64,000 bases of DNA from Clostridia bacterium (GTDB lineage: Bacteria; Bacillota; Clostridia; Lachnospirales; Lachnospiraceae), in contig CAJTAT010000004.1 in NCBI GenBank assembly GCA_910574475.1, positions 1-64,000 on the forward strand, given 5' to 3'. Both the position numbers and the translations under genes were made by a program. The notes beneath the pieces are model-generated. The model was not told the origin of the DNA, did no database searches, and saw only the letters and a list, made by a program, of their open reading frames with translations. Position 1 is the stretch's first letter. Each line of letters opens with the position of its first letter. Of this stretch, positions 8,180-17,366 are shown piece after piece.

Positions 8180-9160
8180 TTATTTTTTCTTTTTGTTTTT
8201 CACAATGTCCACCACAATAGCAAAAATGATAATGAAGCCTTTGGCTACATCTTGCCAGTAAGAGTTTACTCCCAGCAGGTTCAAACCATTATTCATCACT
8301 CCGATGATCAGCGCTCCGATCAAGGTTCCGCCCAGGGTCCCGCTGCCGCCCGTCATCATCGTTCCCCCCAGAACTACAGATGCAATAGCATCCATCTCTG
8401 CCCCCTCACCCATCGTCGGCAGAGCAGAATAAAGTCTGGCTGCTGTCATCACACCGGCAATGCCTGAAACCAGGCCCGAGATGACGTATGCAATGATCCG
8501 CACCAAATCTACATCAATTCCCGAAAATCTTGCCGCCTCTATATTGCCGCCTGTGGCATATAAATGCTTTCCGTAGCGAGTGTAATTCAGGATACAGAAA
8601 AGTATCAGGAACATGATCAGCATATAAATAACCTGAAGGGGAATGACTCCCATAAATTTTCCGTTTCCGATAATCAAAAGGCGCTCATCCTGGACATAGA
8701 TGGGCTTTCCACTTGTCATTACCAAGGCGAGACCTCTGGTAATATTCATCATGGCCAGTGTCACTATAAAAGCAGGCATCCCCACTTTAGTCACAAGAAT
8801 CCCGTTGATAATCCCCACAGCCAGGCCTAATCCCAGCCCTACCAGAAGGGCAGGCACCAGAGGCCAGTTATTTCTGGCCATCAAAGCCATGGAGATGGTT
8901 CCCGAGAGAGCCACTACAGATCCCACAGAAAGGTCAATCCCTCCAAGGAGAATGACATAAGTCATTCCAAAAGCAATCATTCCATTGGTTGATATCTGTA
9001 GCAAAACATTTAAAATATTTTTTGTGGTAAGAAAGTATTCCGTTGCAAATGTCAGGGCAACACACAATACCAGCAGACTGAGAATTATTCCAAGATTGTT
9101 TTTTACTGTTTTCCATATATTTCCATTTTGGAACCTTTCTTTCTTTTGTATCTTACTCAT
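8180..9160 (-). CDS. sugar ABC transporter permease (RbsC type)
   Basis: A 326-residue integral membrane protein of the ribose/xylose/AI-2 permease family. Many hydrophobic helices are visible after a basic N-terminus (MSKIQKKERFQNG). The family blocks GGIDLSVGSVVALSG and GTIIG-like GGTLIGALIIGVMNNGLNLL are present, the latter as the typical GALIIGVMNNGLNLLGV. It overlaps the ATPase gene by four bases. It forms the transmembrane channel of an importer with the ATPase at 9157-10650 and the lipoprotein at 10659-11756. The gene ends 25 bases before the RuBisCO-like gene, which ties that enzyme to sugar uptake. Confidence 0.93.
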   Translation of the reverse strand: MSKIQKKERFQNGNIWKTVKNNLGIILSLLVLCVALTFATEYFLTTKNILNVLLQISTNGMIAFGMTYVILLGGIDLSVGSVVALSGTISMALMARNNWPLVPALLVGLGLGLAVGIINGILVTKVGMPAFIVTLAMMNITRGLALVMTSGKPIYVQDERLLIIGNGKFMGVIPLQVIYMLIMFLILFCILNYTRYGKHLYATGGNIEAARFSGIDVDLVRIIAYVISGLVSGIAGVMTAARLYSALPTMGEGAEMDAIASVVLGGTMMTGGSGTLGGTLIGALIIGVMNNGLNLLGVNSYWQDVAKGFIIIFAIVVDIVKNKKKK

Positions 9161-10650
9161 GCGTTAACCCCCGTTGCATATTTTATAATCTTTTCCTGAA
9201 CCAGCTCATCCTCACTGATTTTTCCTCCCATGCTTCCCTTACGCATTACATAGACTGTATCGCACACACGCATAATCTCTGGCAAATCCGAGGAAATCAA
9301 AATTGTACTCATTCCTTTGCAGGCCAGCTCGTCAATCAATTTATAGATTTCCGCTTTTGCTCCCACATCGATTCCTCTGGTCGGCTCGTCCAGGATCAGT
9401 ACCTTTGGATCCGTGGCTAGCCATTTTGCAAGCACCACTTTCTGCTGATTTCCACCGCTGAGCTTGCCCACTTCCATCTCTCTTCCAGATACCTTAATGT
9501 GGAGCAAATCTATCATTTCATCTGTGATTTCATTCTGCTTCGCCCGGTTCACTCCTATAGCCTTGATAAATTTCTGCAGCACACAGAGGGTTGCGTTAAA
9601 TTTGACGGATTGCATCAGGATGAGCCCCTGCTCTTTCCGATCCTCCGGTATGAGCACGATGCCTTTGGAAATGGCGTCCCGGGGATTGCGGATCTTGATC
9701 TCCTGGCCGTTCAAAATAATCTGTCCCTCATAACCCTTATCAATTCCAGCTATCACACGGGCACACTCGCTTCGGCCTGCTCCCACGATCCCGGCGATCC
9801 CAACTACTTCCCCCCGGCGTACCTGCATATTAATGTCATGCACCGCAGTTCCACGGGAAAGATGCTTAAGTTCCAGTACCACATTCTGATAAATCTTGTG
9901 TTCTCCATAATGGGACTCAATCTCCCGTCCCACCATCATTGTGACAAGATCGTCTTCGTTGGTTTCTTCAATATTGACAGTTCCAATGTATTTTCCGTCT
10001 CTTAGTACAGTCACTCTATCTGCCAGCCGGAAAAGCTCTTCCATTCTGTGGGAGACATAGATAATGGAGATACCCATACTTTTCACCCTGTCCACTGCCT
10101 CGTAGAGATGCTCTACTTCTGTGAGGGATAAAGATGCGGAAGGCTCATCCATAACGAGAATCCGGGTCTGATTGGACAAGGCCTTGACAATCTCCACCAC
10201 CTGTTGCTGTGAAATGCTCAGATTGCACATGAGTTCTCCAGGATCAATGTCCGATCCGAAGTCATCCAGGAGTCTTTGGGACTCCTGCATGATCTTCCTG
10301 ACATCAATCAAACCTAATTTGTTCCTACATTCTTTTCCCATGAAAATGTTATCGGCCACCGTCATTCTGGGGGCAAAAGAAAGCTCCTGATGCACAATAC
10401 TGATTCCAAGCTGATTTGCTGTGAACACATCCTCGATAGTCACTGGCTTTCCTTCCAGGTAAATCTGTCCGGCCTCCATTTTATGGATACCACCCAGAAC
10501 TTTGATCAGAGTGGACTTTCCCGATCCGTTTTCTCCCAACAGGGCGTGGACTTCTCCCGCCCGAAGTTCAAAGTCCACCTGATCCAGGGCTTTCACGATG
10601 CCGAATATTTTTGTAATTTGTTCCATGCGAACAACGATTTTGTTATCCAT
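9157..10650 (-). CDS. sugar ABC transporter ATP-binding protein (RbsA type)
   Basis: A 497-residue protein with two ABC ATPase domains in one chain, as in RbsA, MglA and XylG. The first domain has Walker A GENGSGKST at about 39-47, the signature SISQQQ and Walker B LVMDEPSA. The second has a degenerate Walker A (GIVGAGRSE), as is normal for this family, with LSGGNQQK and LILDEPTRGID. It energises import of a monosaccharide or polyol. It lies eight bases after the binding-protein gene and overlaps the permease start (ATGA), so the three are one transcription unit. Confidence 0.95.
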   Translation of the reverse strand: MDNKIVVRMEQITKIFGIVKALDQVDFELRAGEVHALLGENGSGKSTLIKVLGGIHKMEAGQIYLEGKPVTIEDVFTANQLGISIVHQELSFAPRMTVADNIFMGKECRNKLGLIDVRKIMQESQRLLDDFGSDIDPGELMCNLSISQQQVVEIVKALSNQTRILVMDEPSASLSLTEVEHLYEAVDRVKSMGISIIYVSHRMEELFRLADRVTVLRDGKYIGTVNIEETNEDDLVTMMVGREIESHYGEHKIYQNVVLELKHLSRGTAVHDINMQVRRGEVVGIAGIVGAGRSECARVIAGIDKGYEGQIILNGQEIKIRNPRDAISKGIVLIPEDRKEQGLILMQSVKFNATLCVLQKFIKAIGVNRAKQNEITDEMIDLLHIKVSGREMEVGKLSGGNQQKVVLAKWLATDPKVLILDEPTRGIDVGAKAEIYKLIDELACKGMSTILISSDLPEIMRVCDTVYVMRKGSMGGKISEDELVQEKIIKYATGVNA

Positions 10651-10658
10651 ACGATTTC

Positions 10659-11756
10659 CTATTCAAATTTGTAATCCGGGATTCCTGTGTAATAAGTATC
10701 AATTCCTTCGTCTGCATTGTCAGCAGTTACAACCTGATAGGGAACGTTTTTAATGGCTGCTCCCACATCTTCCCCTCTCATAGCCTTATAGAGATCGAGA
10801 GCTGCCTGTTTTCCCATTTCGTAAGGGCGCTGCTGAAGGGTTGCCGACTCTCTTCCTTCTTTTACGAACTCCAAAGCTTCTGGAGCGCCGTCAAATCCGT
10901 AGCAGTGAACTTCCTCTGCTCGTCCTGCTGCCTCTGCCGCCGTATAAGCGCCGATGGCCTGCTCGTCGTTGGAGCAGATAACAGCATCAATCTGTGGGTT
11001 TGCCTGAAGTAAATCCTGCATCACAGAATTAGCCTTTTCTACTTCTCCGCCTCCATCGCCGTCAAAAATAATATTTAATCCGTACTTGGCACATACTTCC
11101 CTAAATCCGTCCGCCCTTGCCTGGGAACCTGCGTCCGGTCTGCAGAGAATGACAATGTTTCCCTCTTCTCCAATGTCCTCGACCATTTTCTCAGCCAGCA
11201 CTGCAGCCGACTCCTGATTCGGTGTCATGACCTGAGAACATACGAGATGCTCATATCCTTCCGCAAAAGGGAAATCTGCAGACGCCACCATAACGCCTGC
11301 GTCCACGGCGTTTTGTGTGCTTGTAATCAATGCATTTCCGTCAATGGTCTCACATACGATTCCCACACAGTTCTGCGCCACAAAATCGTCTAAGTTGCTG
11401 GCCTGAACCACTGCGTCAAAGCCGGGATCCAGAACCACTGCCGTATCGCCGTTTTCTTCAATCACAGACTTGGCCCCTTCGATAAACGCCTGACAGTGGG
11501 GAATTACATTATCAATTACGGTAATTCCAATCTTGTTTCCGCCTTCTGCCTTATAAATCGTGCTGGCTGAATCATAAATGGATGCTTTTGCCCCTTCTGA
11601 GGAAGCATCAGCTTCGGCAGGTGCTGCCTGTTCTTCTTCCTGGGTCGGTTCTTCAGACGCCGCAGGTGCTTCCTGTTCTGGCTCTTTTGAGGAGCATCCT
11701 GTCAAAACCATTACCCCCGTCAACAACAGTGCCATAAACAATTTTCTTTTCCTCAT
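10659..11756 (-). CDS. sugar ABC transporter substrate-binding lipoprotein (RbsB type)
   Basis: A 365-residue extracellular solute-binding protein. A signal peptide with lipobox LTGC (Cys21) is followed by an acidic linker rich in Glu, Ala and Pro (about 22-50). Two Rossmann-like lobes of the periplasmic binding protein 1 family follow (KIGITVIDNVIPHCQAFIEGA; VILCRPDAGSQARADGF; AVICSNDEQAIGAYTAAEAAG). It captures the substrate at the outer membrane face and passes it to the permease. It is the first gene of the operon, and the 247-bp region between it and the regulator gene carries a 16-bp palindrome and a larger inverted repeat. The ligand cannot be named from the sequence. Confidence 0.93.
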   Translation of the reverse strand: MRKRKLFMALLLTGVMVLTGCSSKEPEQEAPAASEEPTQEEEQAAPAEADASSEGAKASIYDSASTIYKAEGGNKIGITVIDNVIPHCQAFIEGAKSVIEENGDTAVVLDPGFDAVVQASNLDDFVAQNCVGIVCETIDGNALITSTQNAVDAGVMVASADFPFAEGYEHLVCSQVMTPNQESAAVLAEKMVEDIGEEGNIVILCRPDAGSQARADGFREVCAKYGLNIIFDGDGGGEVEKANSVMQDLLQANPQIDAVICSNDEQAIGAYTAAEAAGRAEEVHCYGFDGAPEALEFVKEGRESATLQQRPYEMGKQAALDLYKAMRGEDVGAAIKNVPYQVVTADNADEGIDTYYTGIPDYKFE

Positions 11757-11828
11757 GAAAATACCTCCCTTTTCTTCTGTTACATTATTTTTTGTTACCC
11801 TTAACGGTTTTTATGGTATCATTTTCCA

Positions 11829-11844
11829 TAATTGTGCACAATTA
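11829..11844. promoter_or_regulatory. 16-bp perfect palindrome, operator candidate
   Basis: TAATTGTGCACAATTA is a perfect palindrome lying 72 bases upstream of the binding-protein start codon, between the divergent sugar operon and its AraC-type regulator. On the minus strand its TTGTGC is 17 bases from TACCAT, a weak promoter-like pair, so a bound protein would cover a possible -35 box. Binding by the neighbouring regulator or by another sugar regulator is inferred. Confidence 0.5.
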
Positions 11845-11876
11845 CATAAAAAAGCTTTATTTTTCAAAAAAATGTA

Positions 11877-11917
11877 TAAAATTTTGCTATATACTAAAAA
11901 CAAATAGCAAAATTTTA
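11877..11917. repeat. 14-bp inverted repeat near the regulator promoter
   Basis: TAAAATTTTGCTAT at 11877-11890 is repeated in exact inverted form (ATAGCAAAATTTTA) at 11904-11917, with a 13-base centre. It lies just upstream of the -35 box of the AraC-type regulator gene. The arms are about 27 bases apart centre to centre, which suits a dimeric regulator. It may be the binding site for autoregulation or activation. Confidence 0.5.
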
Positions 11918-11931
11918 CACAGTGTGCTTTC

Positions 11932-11960
11932 TTGACGAAAGATTGCCAATTTGGTATGCT
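11932..11960 (+). promoter_or_regulatory. promoter of the AraC-type regulator gene
   Basis: TTGACG (11932-11937) and TATGCT (11955-11960) are 17 bases apart. The predicted transcript starts near 11967, 37 bases before the ATG chosen for the regulator. This also argues against the longer TTG-started reading, whose first codon would lie inside the -35 box. Confidence 0.6.
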
Positions 11961-12003
11961 GATAGAAAACTGTTGTGGTCTTTATCATACAGGGGACTTA
12001 CGA

Positions 12004-13578
12004 ATGAATACGCAGACTTTAATTATGGTAAAAGATTATATGTTCGCTGAGGAACTAAAGAATTGGATTGAATGTGGATCCAGCCATATAGAAATCATTG
12101 GGATCGAATGTAACTGTGCGCTCGGTCTAGAAAAGTTCCGCCGTTTTCTCCCTCAAATTATCATTTTGGACGCGTCTATGGTTCTCATTCGTCTCCAGGA
12201 TTTTATAGAAATGCTTCAGGATTATTCTTCCAACTTTCACATTATTCTACTGAACGGCTCTGGGGCAGATTCAGCTCTACCTCACATCTATCAGAACATT
12301 CCAAAAACTGATCTGACGGCTGCTTTACTAATTGATCACATGACATCTATTATTAAGCTTTTTGATGTGGAAACGGCTGCTTTATCTTCTTCTGTATACA
12401 ATGAGGAATATTTTTCCAAAATCATTGATATTCTCTCCAATGGAGGTTTTTCATCGAAAAACAGAGAGCTGCTTCAAAAAAATCTTCACTGGAAGCTGAC
12501 TCCTGTCATCCATTTTCTTTTGCTTTACCCCATTCATGAGATCAAAAAAATCTCCTGGGAAATGTTAATGCACATGCAGGAAATTCTGGATTCCAGCTAT
12601 GGAGGCGCTGTTTTTCTCAGCCAGGAGAATGTATTGGGTCTTTTACTGAACTCAGCCTCACCGGCTCAAGAAGCCCTTTCCTTTGATCCCTACAGCCACA
12701 TTCTAAATAAACTGCAGCATCTGACCAGAAGCCAATATCATATTCACTTTATATTTTTCTTTGGGAATGAATGTTCTCTGAATGATTTGAACGATACTTA
12801 TGAACTACTGCTACAATATTACAAGCAGGGCTTTTTTTGTAAAGAAATCAGCTTGCTGCGCACCCGCATTTCAAAGCCTGCAACGGTTTCCAAAAAGTTT
12901 TCCATATCAGAAGAAACCCTGGTACAACTATTCCTCTCTCTGTTTCAGGATAATGGCGTCTGTTTTGAGGAACATTTCCATACCATGTATATGAAAACAT
13001 TAAAATATTCCTTTTCTCTGGAAGCCTGTTTTCACATTTTTTGCCTTCTGGAACTCTTGTATCAGTCCTTTTGTCTGCTCTACCCTTCCTTTTCTACAAA
13101 GGAAAGCGCCGGTCAGGCACAGCAGGCCTTTCACACGGTGTACATGACACTGGAGGACGAGTATCAAAAATTATATCCGCTTTTTGCGGAAATGAATTCC
13201 TTTGCCAATACAACTTTGGACAAACCAAATAAACTGATTTTACAGGCAGTCCTCTATTGTATCATCCACTGCAGCGAAGCTCCCTCCCTCAGCAAAGTGG
13301 CCGCTGTCATTCACATTACGCCCACTTATTTAAGCCATCTGTTTAAAAAGGATATCTCTGTCACGTTCAGCGATTTTCAGATGGATCTGCGCATAACTCT
13401 TGCAAAACGTCTAATGAAATCTACCAGACAGAAAATTTTTGAAGTAGCAGAACGTTGTGGCTTTTCCGACTACCGGTACTTTTGCAACACCTTCCGCAAG
13501 CACACCGGGCTTACTCCTACGGAATACCGTTCCTGCTATTCTCTCCAAAATTCCAGAAAACCGGTACTCTCACTTTAG
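12004..13578 (+). CDS. AraC-family regulator with receiver-like N-terminus
   Basis: A 524-residue transcription regulator. The start is ATG at 12004, with AGGGGA 8 bases upstream. Residues 1-90 look like a response-regulator receiver (VKDYMFAEEL...PQIIILDAS): the Asp at the end of beta-3 is kept, but the acidic pair near the N-terminus and the usual MP motif are missing, so phosphorylation is doubtful. The middle (about 120-410) is not recognised. The last 100 residues form a double helix-turn-helix of the AraC type (LSKVAAVIHITPTYLSHLFKK and IFEVAERCGFSDYRYFCNTFRK). It is divergent from the RbsB-RuBisCO-like operon and 10 bases upstream of the alcohol dehydrogenase gene, and most likely controls both. 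No histidine kinase gene is nearby. Confidence 0.88.
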   Translation: MNTQTLIMVKDYMFAEELKNWIECGSSHIEIIGIECNCALGLEKFRRFLPQIIILDASMVLIRLQDFIEMLQDYSSNFHIILLNGSGADSALPHIYQNIPKTDLTAALLIDHMTSIIKLFDVETAALSSSVYNEEYFSKIIDILSNGGFSSKNRELLQKNLHWKLTPVIHFLLLYPIHEIKKISWEMLMHMQEILDSSYGGAVFLSQENVLGLLLNSASPAQEALSFDPYSHILNKLQHLTRSQYHIHFIFFFGNECSLNDLNDTYELLLQYYKQGFFCKEISLLRTRISKPATVSKKFSISEETLVQLFLSLFQDNGVCFEEHFHTMYMKTLKYSFSLEACFHIFCLLELLYQSFCLLYPSFSTKESAGQAQQAFHTVYMTLEDEYQKLYPLFAEMNSFANTTLDKPNKLILQAVLYCIIHCSEAPSLSKVAAVIHITPTYLSHLFKKDISVTFSDFQMDLRITLAKRLMKSTRQKIFEVAERCGFSDYRYFCNTFRKHTGLTPTEYRSCYSLQNSRKPVLSL

Positions 13579-13588
13579 GAGGTCGCTA

Positions 13589-14617
13589 TTGAAAGCTGTC
13601 AAACTAGTCGGAGCAAGAAAAATGAATTTAGTTATCGCCCCAGAGCCGCAGATCTCAGCTCCCGGAGATGTGAAAATCAAGGTTGCTTTCTCCGGGGTCT
13701 GTTCAGATGAAATACCCTTTTTCCGGCGTGACGCCGATATGCTGGCCTGGGGTTCTGTGATCTTTCCCCTGGCGGGCCATGAAATGTCCGGGATCGTTGT
13801 GGAAGCTGGCAGAGACGCCTTAAAATTTGGCTTTACCCCCGGCACCCGGGTCAGCGGTTATGCCTGGAAGCACTGCGGGCAATGCCATTACTGCCGCAGT
13901 GGGAAGGAAAATCTCTGTCTGAATCTTCAGCCCTCCCAGAGCACCATGGCAGAATATATCGTCTGGGATATGTCCCAGCTTATCAAAGTGCCGGACTCTG
14001 TCACTTTTGAGGAAGCTGTTCTGACGGATCCCATCGGCTTTTCCCTACACGGTCTCACAAGGGCGAACATACATCTGGGGGACAATGTACTGATTATCGG
14101 GGGAACGGTTCCCGGCCTGATTCTGCTCCAGTTGGCTAAAATGAGCGGCGCCAACACAGTCACTGTGGCGGATCCTTATATGGAAAACCGTGAGATCGCA
14201 CGCCAGCTTGGAGCTGACCATTGCATTGATCCCACGGCGGAAAATATTGCCTTTCACACGTTAAAAGTGACGCACAATCTGGGCTATAATATTATTTTTG
14301 AGACAAGCCAGCTTCTGGACATGATGTCCATTGCCGCCACTCTGCTGGCCAAGCAGGGTGTGTTGGCCTATGGCTGTGTCTATGGATTAAACAAACAACC
14401 GCCCATTAAATTGTCGGAGCTTTTTATCAAAGAGGCCGTACTTATGCCCTTTCACATGGCCCCTTACAAGCTTCCCCTGATAGAGAAAACCATTGATAAG
14501 CTCTCCCTGGCTCCTCTCATCTCAAAAGTTTACCCTATGGAGGAGGCTACTCAGGCTTATCTGGACTGCGAGACAGGGCGGTATCCGCATATTTTGATTC
14601 GTATTGGGGAAATTTGA
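13589..14617 (+). CDS. zinc-dependent alcohol/polyol dehydrogenase
   Basis: A 342-residue medium-chain dehydrogenase. The start is TTG at 13589, with AGGAGGT five bases before it. Catalytic zinc residues are suggested by GVCSDEIPF and GHEMSGIV. The structural zinc lobe is complete, with four cysteines in CGQCHYCRSGKENLC. The nucleotide-binding fold begins at NVLIIGGTVPGLILLQLAKM. Relatives oxidise sorbitol, xylitol, threonine or other polyols with NAD. It is co-transcribed with the AraC-type regulator and faces away from the transporter operon. It probably oxidises the imported polyol or an intermediate before the kinase and the RuBisCO-like protein act; the order is inferred. Confidence 0.88.
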   Translation: MKAVKLVGARKMNLVIAPEPQISAPGDVKIKVAFSGVCSDEIPFFRRDADMLAWGSVIFPLAGHEMSGIVVEAGRDALKFGFTPGTRVSGYAWKHCGQCHYCRSGKENLCLNLQPSQSTMAEYIVWDMSQLIKVPDSVTFEEAVLTDPIGFSLHGLTRANIHLGDNVLIIGGTVPGLILLQLAKMSGANTVTVADPYMENREIARQLGADHCIDPTAENIAFHTLKVTHNLGYNIIFETSQLLDMMSIAATLLAKQGVLAYGCVYGLNKQPPIKLSELFIKEAVLMPFHMAPYKLPLIEKTIDKLSLAPLISKVYPMEEATQAYLDCETGRYPHILIRIGEI

Positions 14618-14656
14618 ATCCCCGTACTTACGTCTTTTCCTATATGTACTCCCAGT

Positions 14657-15382
14657 CTACTGCCTCATAAACACTTTTGCCACTTCCAGATCCTCTGCCG
14701 TAGTAAGCTTAATATTGTGATAATCCCCTTCTACAATTTTCACTCTCACATCTGCAAAAGTCTCCACTATCATGGCGTCGTCCGTCATATCGCTCCGCCC
14801 GCTGTCTATCAAAGCCTGATAGGCGTCGCGGACGATCCGAAACTGAAAGACCTGAGGAGTCTGAATAGACCATACCAGCTTTCGAGCCGGAGTATAATCC
14901 ACAAATCCCTCCTCGTCAGACACCTTAATGGTCTCTTTTACTGGCATGCCAATGACACAGGCCTGATATTTTTCTACTGCTTCCACAGCTCTTTCCAGCA
15001 TTTCTTCCTCTACAAAGGGGCGAACTCCGTCATGGACAAAGACATATCCTTCCCTGTCTTCCTGACTCATTTCATCCTCCATGACTTTCAGGCCTTTCCA
15101 TACGGAAAAATATCGTTCAGCTCCCCCAGCAACTATGGAATCCACTTTTGACAGGCCGTACTTTTCTACAATCTCCTTCTGGCAGTAAGCAATCTGCTCC
15201 TCCTTTGTCACCAGGATCACATGATCAATGAGAGGAGAATGCTGAAAAGCCGCCAGAGAATAGTATACGATAGGCTTACCCTGAAGCTCTAAAAACTGCT
15301 TCTCTACTTTTCCTCCCATTCGCTTTCCCTGACCTGCTGCCACCACAATGGCTGTACACGGTTTTTTATTTTTCTTCTCCAT
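14657..15382 (-). CDS. ispD: 2-C-methyl-D-erythritol 4-phosphate cytidylyltransferase
   Basis: A 241-residue nucleotidyltransferase of the MEP isoprenoid pathway, which makes CDP-methylerythritol from MEP and CTP. The N-terminal CTP-binding loop is AIVVAAGQGKRMGG with KQF nearby. The motifs HDGVRPFV and LTTAEDLEVA are those of IspD (the tarI paralogue is close, but KMGGKVEKQF and the genomic setting favour IspD). Its start overlaps the tsaD stop by one base (TAATG). It is the last gene of the tsaE-tsaB-rimI-rnz-tsaD unit. Confidence 0.9.
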   Translation of the reverse strand: MEKKNKKPCTAIVVAAGQGKRMGGKVEKQFLELQGKPIVYYSLAAFQHSPLIDHVILVTKEEQIAYCQKEIVEKYGLSKVDSIVAGGAERYFSVWKGLKVMEDEMSQEDREGYVFVHDGVRPFVEEEMLERAVEAVEKYQACVIGMPVKETIKVSDEEGFVDYTPARKLVWSIQTPQVFQFRIVRDAYQALIDSGRSDMTDDAMIVETFADVRVKIVEGDYHNIKLTTAEDLEVAKVFMRQ

Positions 15383-16410
15383 TATCGTTCTCCCAGCTTC
15401 AGGTTCGGCACTGCATTGAGATCCCAGCCATGCCTGGTCCCGGCTATATATTCATAGTAGGCCGCCACTCCGATCATAGCTGCATTGTCTGTACAAAAAA
15501 TCGGCGACGGATGGTAAAATTGAATCTTTTCCTTTTCACAGGCCCTGGCAAAAGCTTCGCGCAGTGTAGAGTTGGACGCCACGCCGCCGGCAATGGCGAA
15601 TTTGTCCAGGTCATAATCTCTCACTGCCAGCATGGCATGCTCCACCAGCACATCGCAGACAGCCTGTTGAAAGGACGCCGCCACATCGGCCCGATTTACC
15701 TCCTCGCCTTTCATCTGGCAACTGTTCAGATAATTTAACACTGCTGATTTCACGCCGCTGAAGCTGAAATCATAAGGGGAGTCTTCCAGCTTTGCCCTGG
15801 GAAATTGAATGGCGTCCGGCCTTCCCTCTCTGGAAAGCTTGTCGATCTTAGGTCCTCCTGGATATCCCAGCCCGATAGCCCTTGCCACCTTGTCAAAGGC
15901 TTCTCCTGCTGCGTCATCCCTTGTCCGCCCAATAATCTCATATGTTCCGTAATCTTTTACTGCCACTAAATGGGTATGTCCACCAGACACCACCAGACAA
16001 ATAAAAGGCGGCTCCAGATCTGGATTTTCTATATAATTGGCTGAAATGTGTCCTTCGATATGGTGAACGCCTACCAGAGGAAGCCTTTTTGCATAACAGA
16101 TAGCTTTCGCCTCCGCCACGCCTACCAGAAGAGCTCCCACCAGGCCCGGACCGTAGGTTACTCCTATGGCGTCCAGATCATCCAGGGTCATTTCTGCCTG
16201 ATTAAGGGCCTCTTCAATCACCTGATTGATTTTCTCGATATGCTTTCTGGACGCAATCTCCGGCACCACCCCACCGTACAATTTATGAAGCTCGATCTGG
16301 GATGAAATCACATTAGACAACACACACCGGCCATTTTTTACCACCGATGCCGCTGTCTCATCGCAGGAGCTTTCAATTGCCAGAATATAAATATCCTTTT
16401 CTGTGCTCAT
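15382..16410 (-). CDS. tsaD: tRNA N6-threonylcarbamoyladenosine transferase TsaD
   Basis: The 342-residue catalytic subunit (ASKHA fold) that transfers threonylcarbamoyl to A37 of ANN-decoding tRNAs. The metal-binding motif HIEGH is at 117-121 and the N-terminal [12 protein letters not shown] at about 11-22. The later [10 protein letters not shown] and DNAAMIG blocks are typical. The start is ATG at 16410 behind GAGGAAAG, preferred over a TTG 21 bases upstream. It works with TsaB and TsaE, encoded 2 kb upstream in the same direction. The rnz gene lies 21 bases before it. Confidence 0.96.
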   Translation of the reverse strand: MSTEKDIYILAIESSCDETAASVVKNGRCVLSNVISSQIELHKLYGGVVPEIASRKHIEKINQVIEEALNQAEMTLDDLDAIGVTYGPGLVGALLVGVAEAKAICYAKRLPLVGVHHIEGHISANYIENPDLEPPFICLVVSGGHTHLVAVKDYGTYEIIGRTRDDAAGEAFDKVARAIGLGYPGGPKIDKLSREGRPDAIQFPRAKLEDSPYDFSFSGVKSAVLNYLNSCQMKGEEVNRADVAASFQQAVCDVLVEHAMLAVRDYDLDKFAIAGGVASNSTLREAFARACEKEKIQFYHPSPIFCTDNAAMIGVAAYYEYIAGTRHGWDLNAVPNLKLGER

Positions 16411-16431
16411 TTTACTTCTTTCCTCTTCCAA

Positions 16432-17340
16432 TCATTCTTCAAAATCCAGTTCTACCGATTTTCTATCCTTTCCCGGAGATGCATTTGGAAAAATACGGCG
16501 TACCTCCTCCATATACTCCTCCGGCCTGGTAAGAGACGGGCTGTAATGTGTCAGCCAGAGCTTCTTCACTCCTGCCTCCTTTGCCAGCCTGGCAGCTTCG
16601 TAAAAAGTCATATGCTTGTGGGCCACAGCTTTCTCTTCTTTTCCTTTTTCCCCATACATTCCCTCGCAGATAAATAAATCCGCATCCTTAGCATTGGCCA
16701 CAATGGAGGCTGTGGGCCGTGTATCTGTGCAATATACCAGCTTAATGCCCTTCCGGGGTGCTCCCATTACCATATCCGGGGTGTAAATCTTGTCTCCCTC
16801 TGTGATCGTCTCCCCCTTCTGAAGCTTGTTCCAAAAGGGTTTGGGGATTTGAAGTTCCAGAGCCTTATCCAGTTGGAACTTTCCGGCCCGCTCAATTTCC
16901 AGAGAATACCCATAGCAGGTAACATTGTGATTGACCCGGAAGGCATGAATGTGATACCCTCCCAGATTAAAATCCTCCTCTGCCTCTGACAATTCTATAA
17001 AGTTTATTGGAAATGGCAGCTCCGGCGCAATGACGCGAAGCGCATTGACCACCCGCTCTAATCCCCTGGGTCCTACTAAGGTAAGAGGCTCTGTCCGTTC
17101 CGCGTTTCCCATAGTCAGCAAAAGGCCCGGAAGACCGCTGATATGATCCCCGTGAAAATGAGTAAAGCAAATAATATCAATGGGCTTAAAGCTCCACCCC
17201 TTTTCTTTAATGGCAATCTGTGTCCCCTCTCCACAGTCAATCAAAAGACTGCTTCCATTATATCTGGTCATCAATGCTGTCAGCCAGCGATAGGGAAGCG
17301 GCATCATTCCGCCGCTCCCCAACAAACATACGTCTAACAT
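16432..17340 (-). CDS. rnz: ribonuclease Z
   Basis: A 302-residue metallo-beta-lactamase-fold endonuclease that trims tRNA 3' ends. The zinc motif THFHGDHISGLPGLL is present, with further ligands in CTDTRPT and KHMTFYEAARLAKEA. The flexible exosite region has the length expected of the bacterial form. The start is ATG at 17340 (MLDVCLLGSGG) with GGAGG five bases upstream. It is placed among tRNA-modification genes (tsaE, tsaB, tsaD), which fits a shared tRNA-maturation operon. Confidence 0.95.
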   Translation of the reverse strand: MLDVCLLGSGGMMPLPYRWLTALMTRYNGSSLLIDCGEGTQIAIKEKGWSFKPIDIICFTHFHGDHISGLPGLLLTMGNAERTEPLTLVGPRGLERVVNALRVIAPELPFPINFIELSEAEEDFNLGGYHIHAFRVNHNVTCYGYSLEIERAGKFQLDKALELQIPKPFWNKLQKGETITEGDKIYTPDMVMGAPRKGIKLVYCTDTRPTASIVANAKDADLFICEGMYGEKGKEEKAVAHKHMTFYEAARLAKEAGVKKLWLTHYSPSLTRPEEYMEEVRRIFPNASPGKDRKSVELDFEE

Positions 17341-17366
17341 CTTCGCCTCCATAGAATGGCTGTTTC

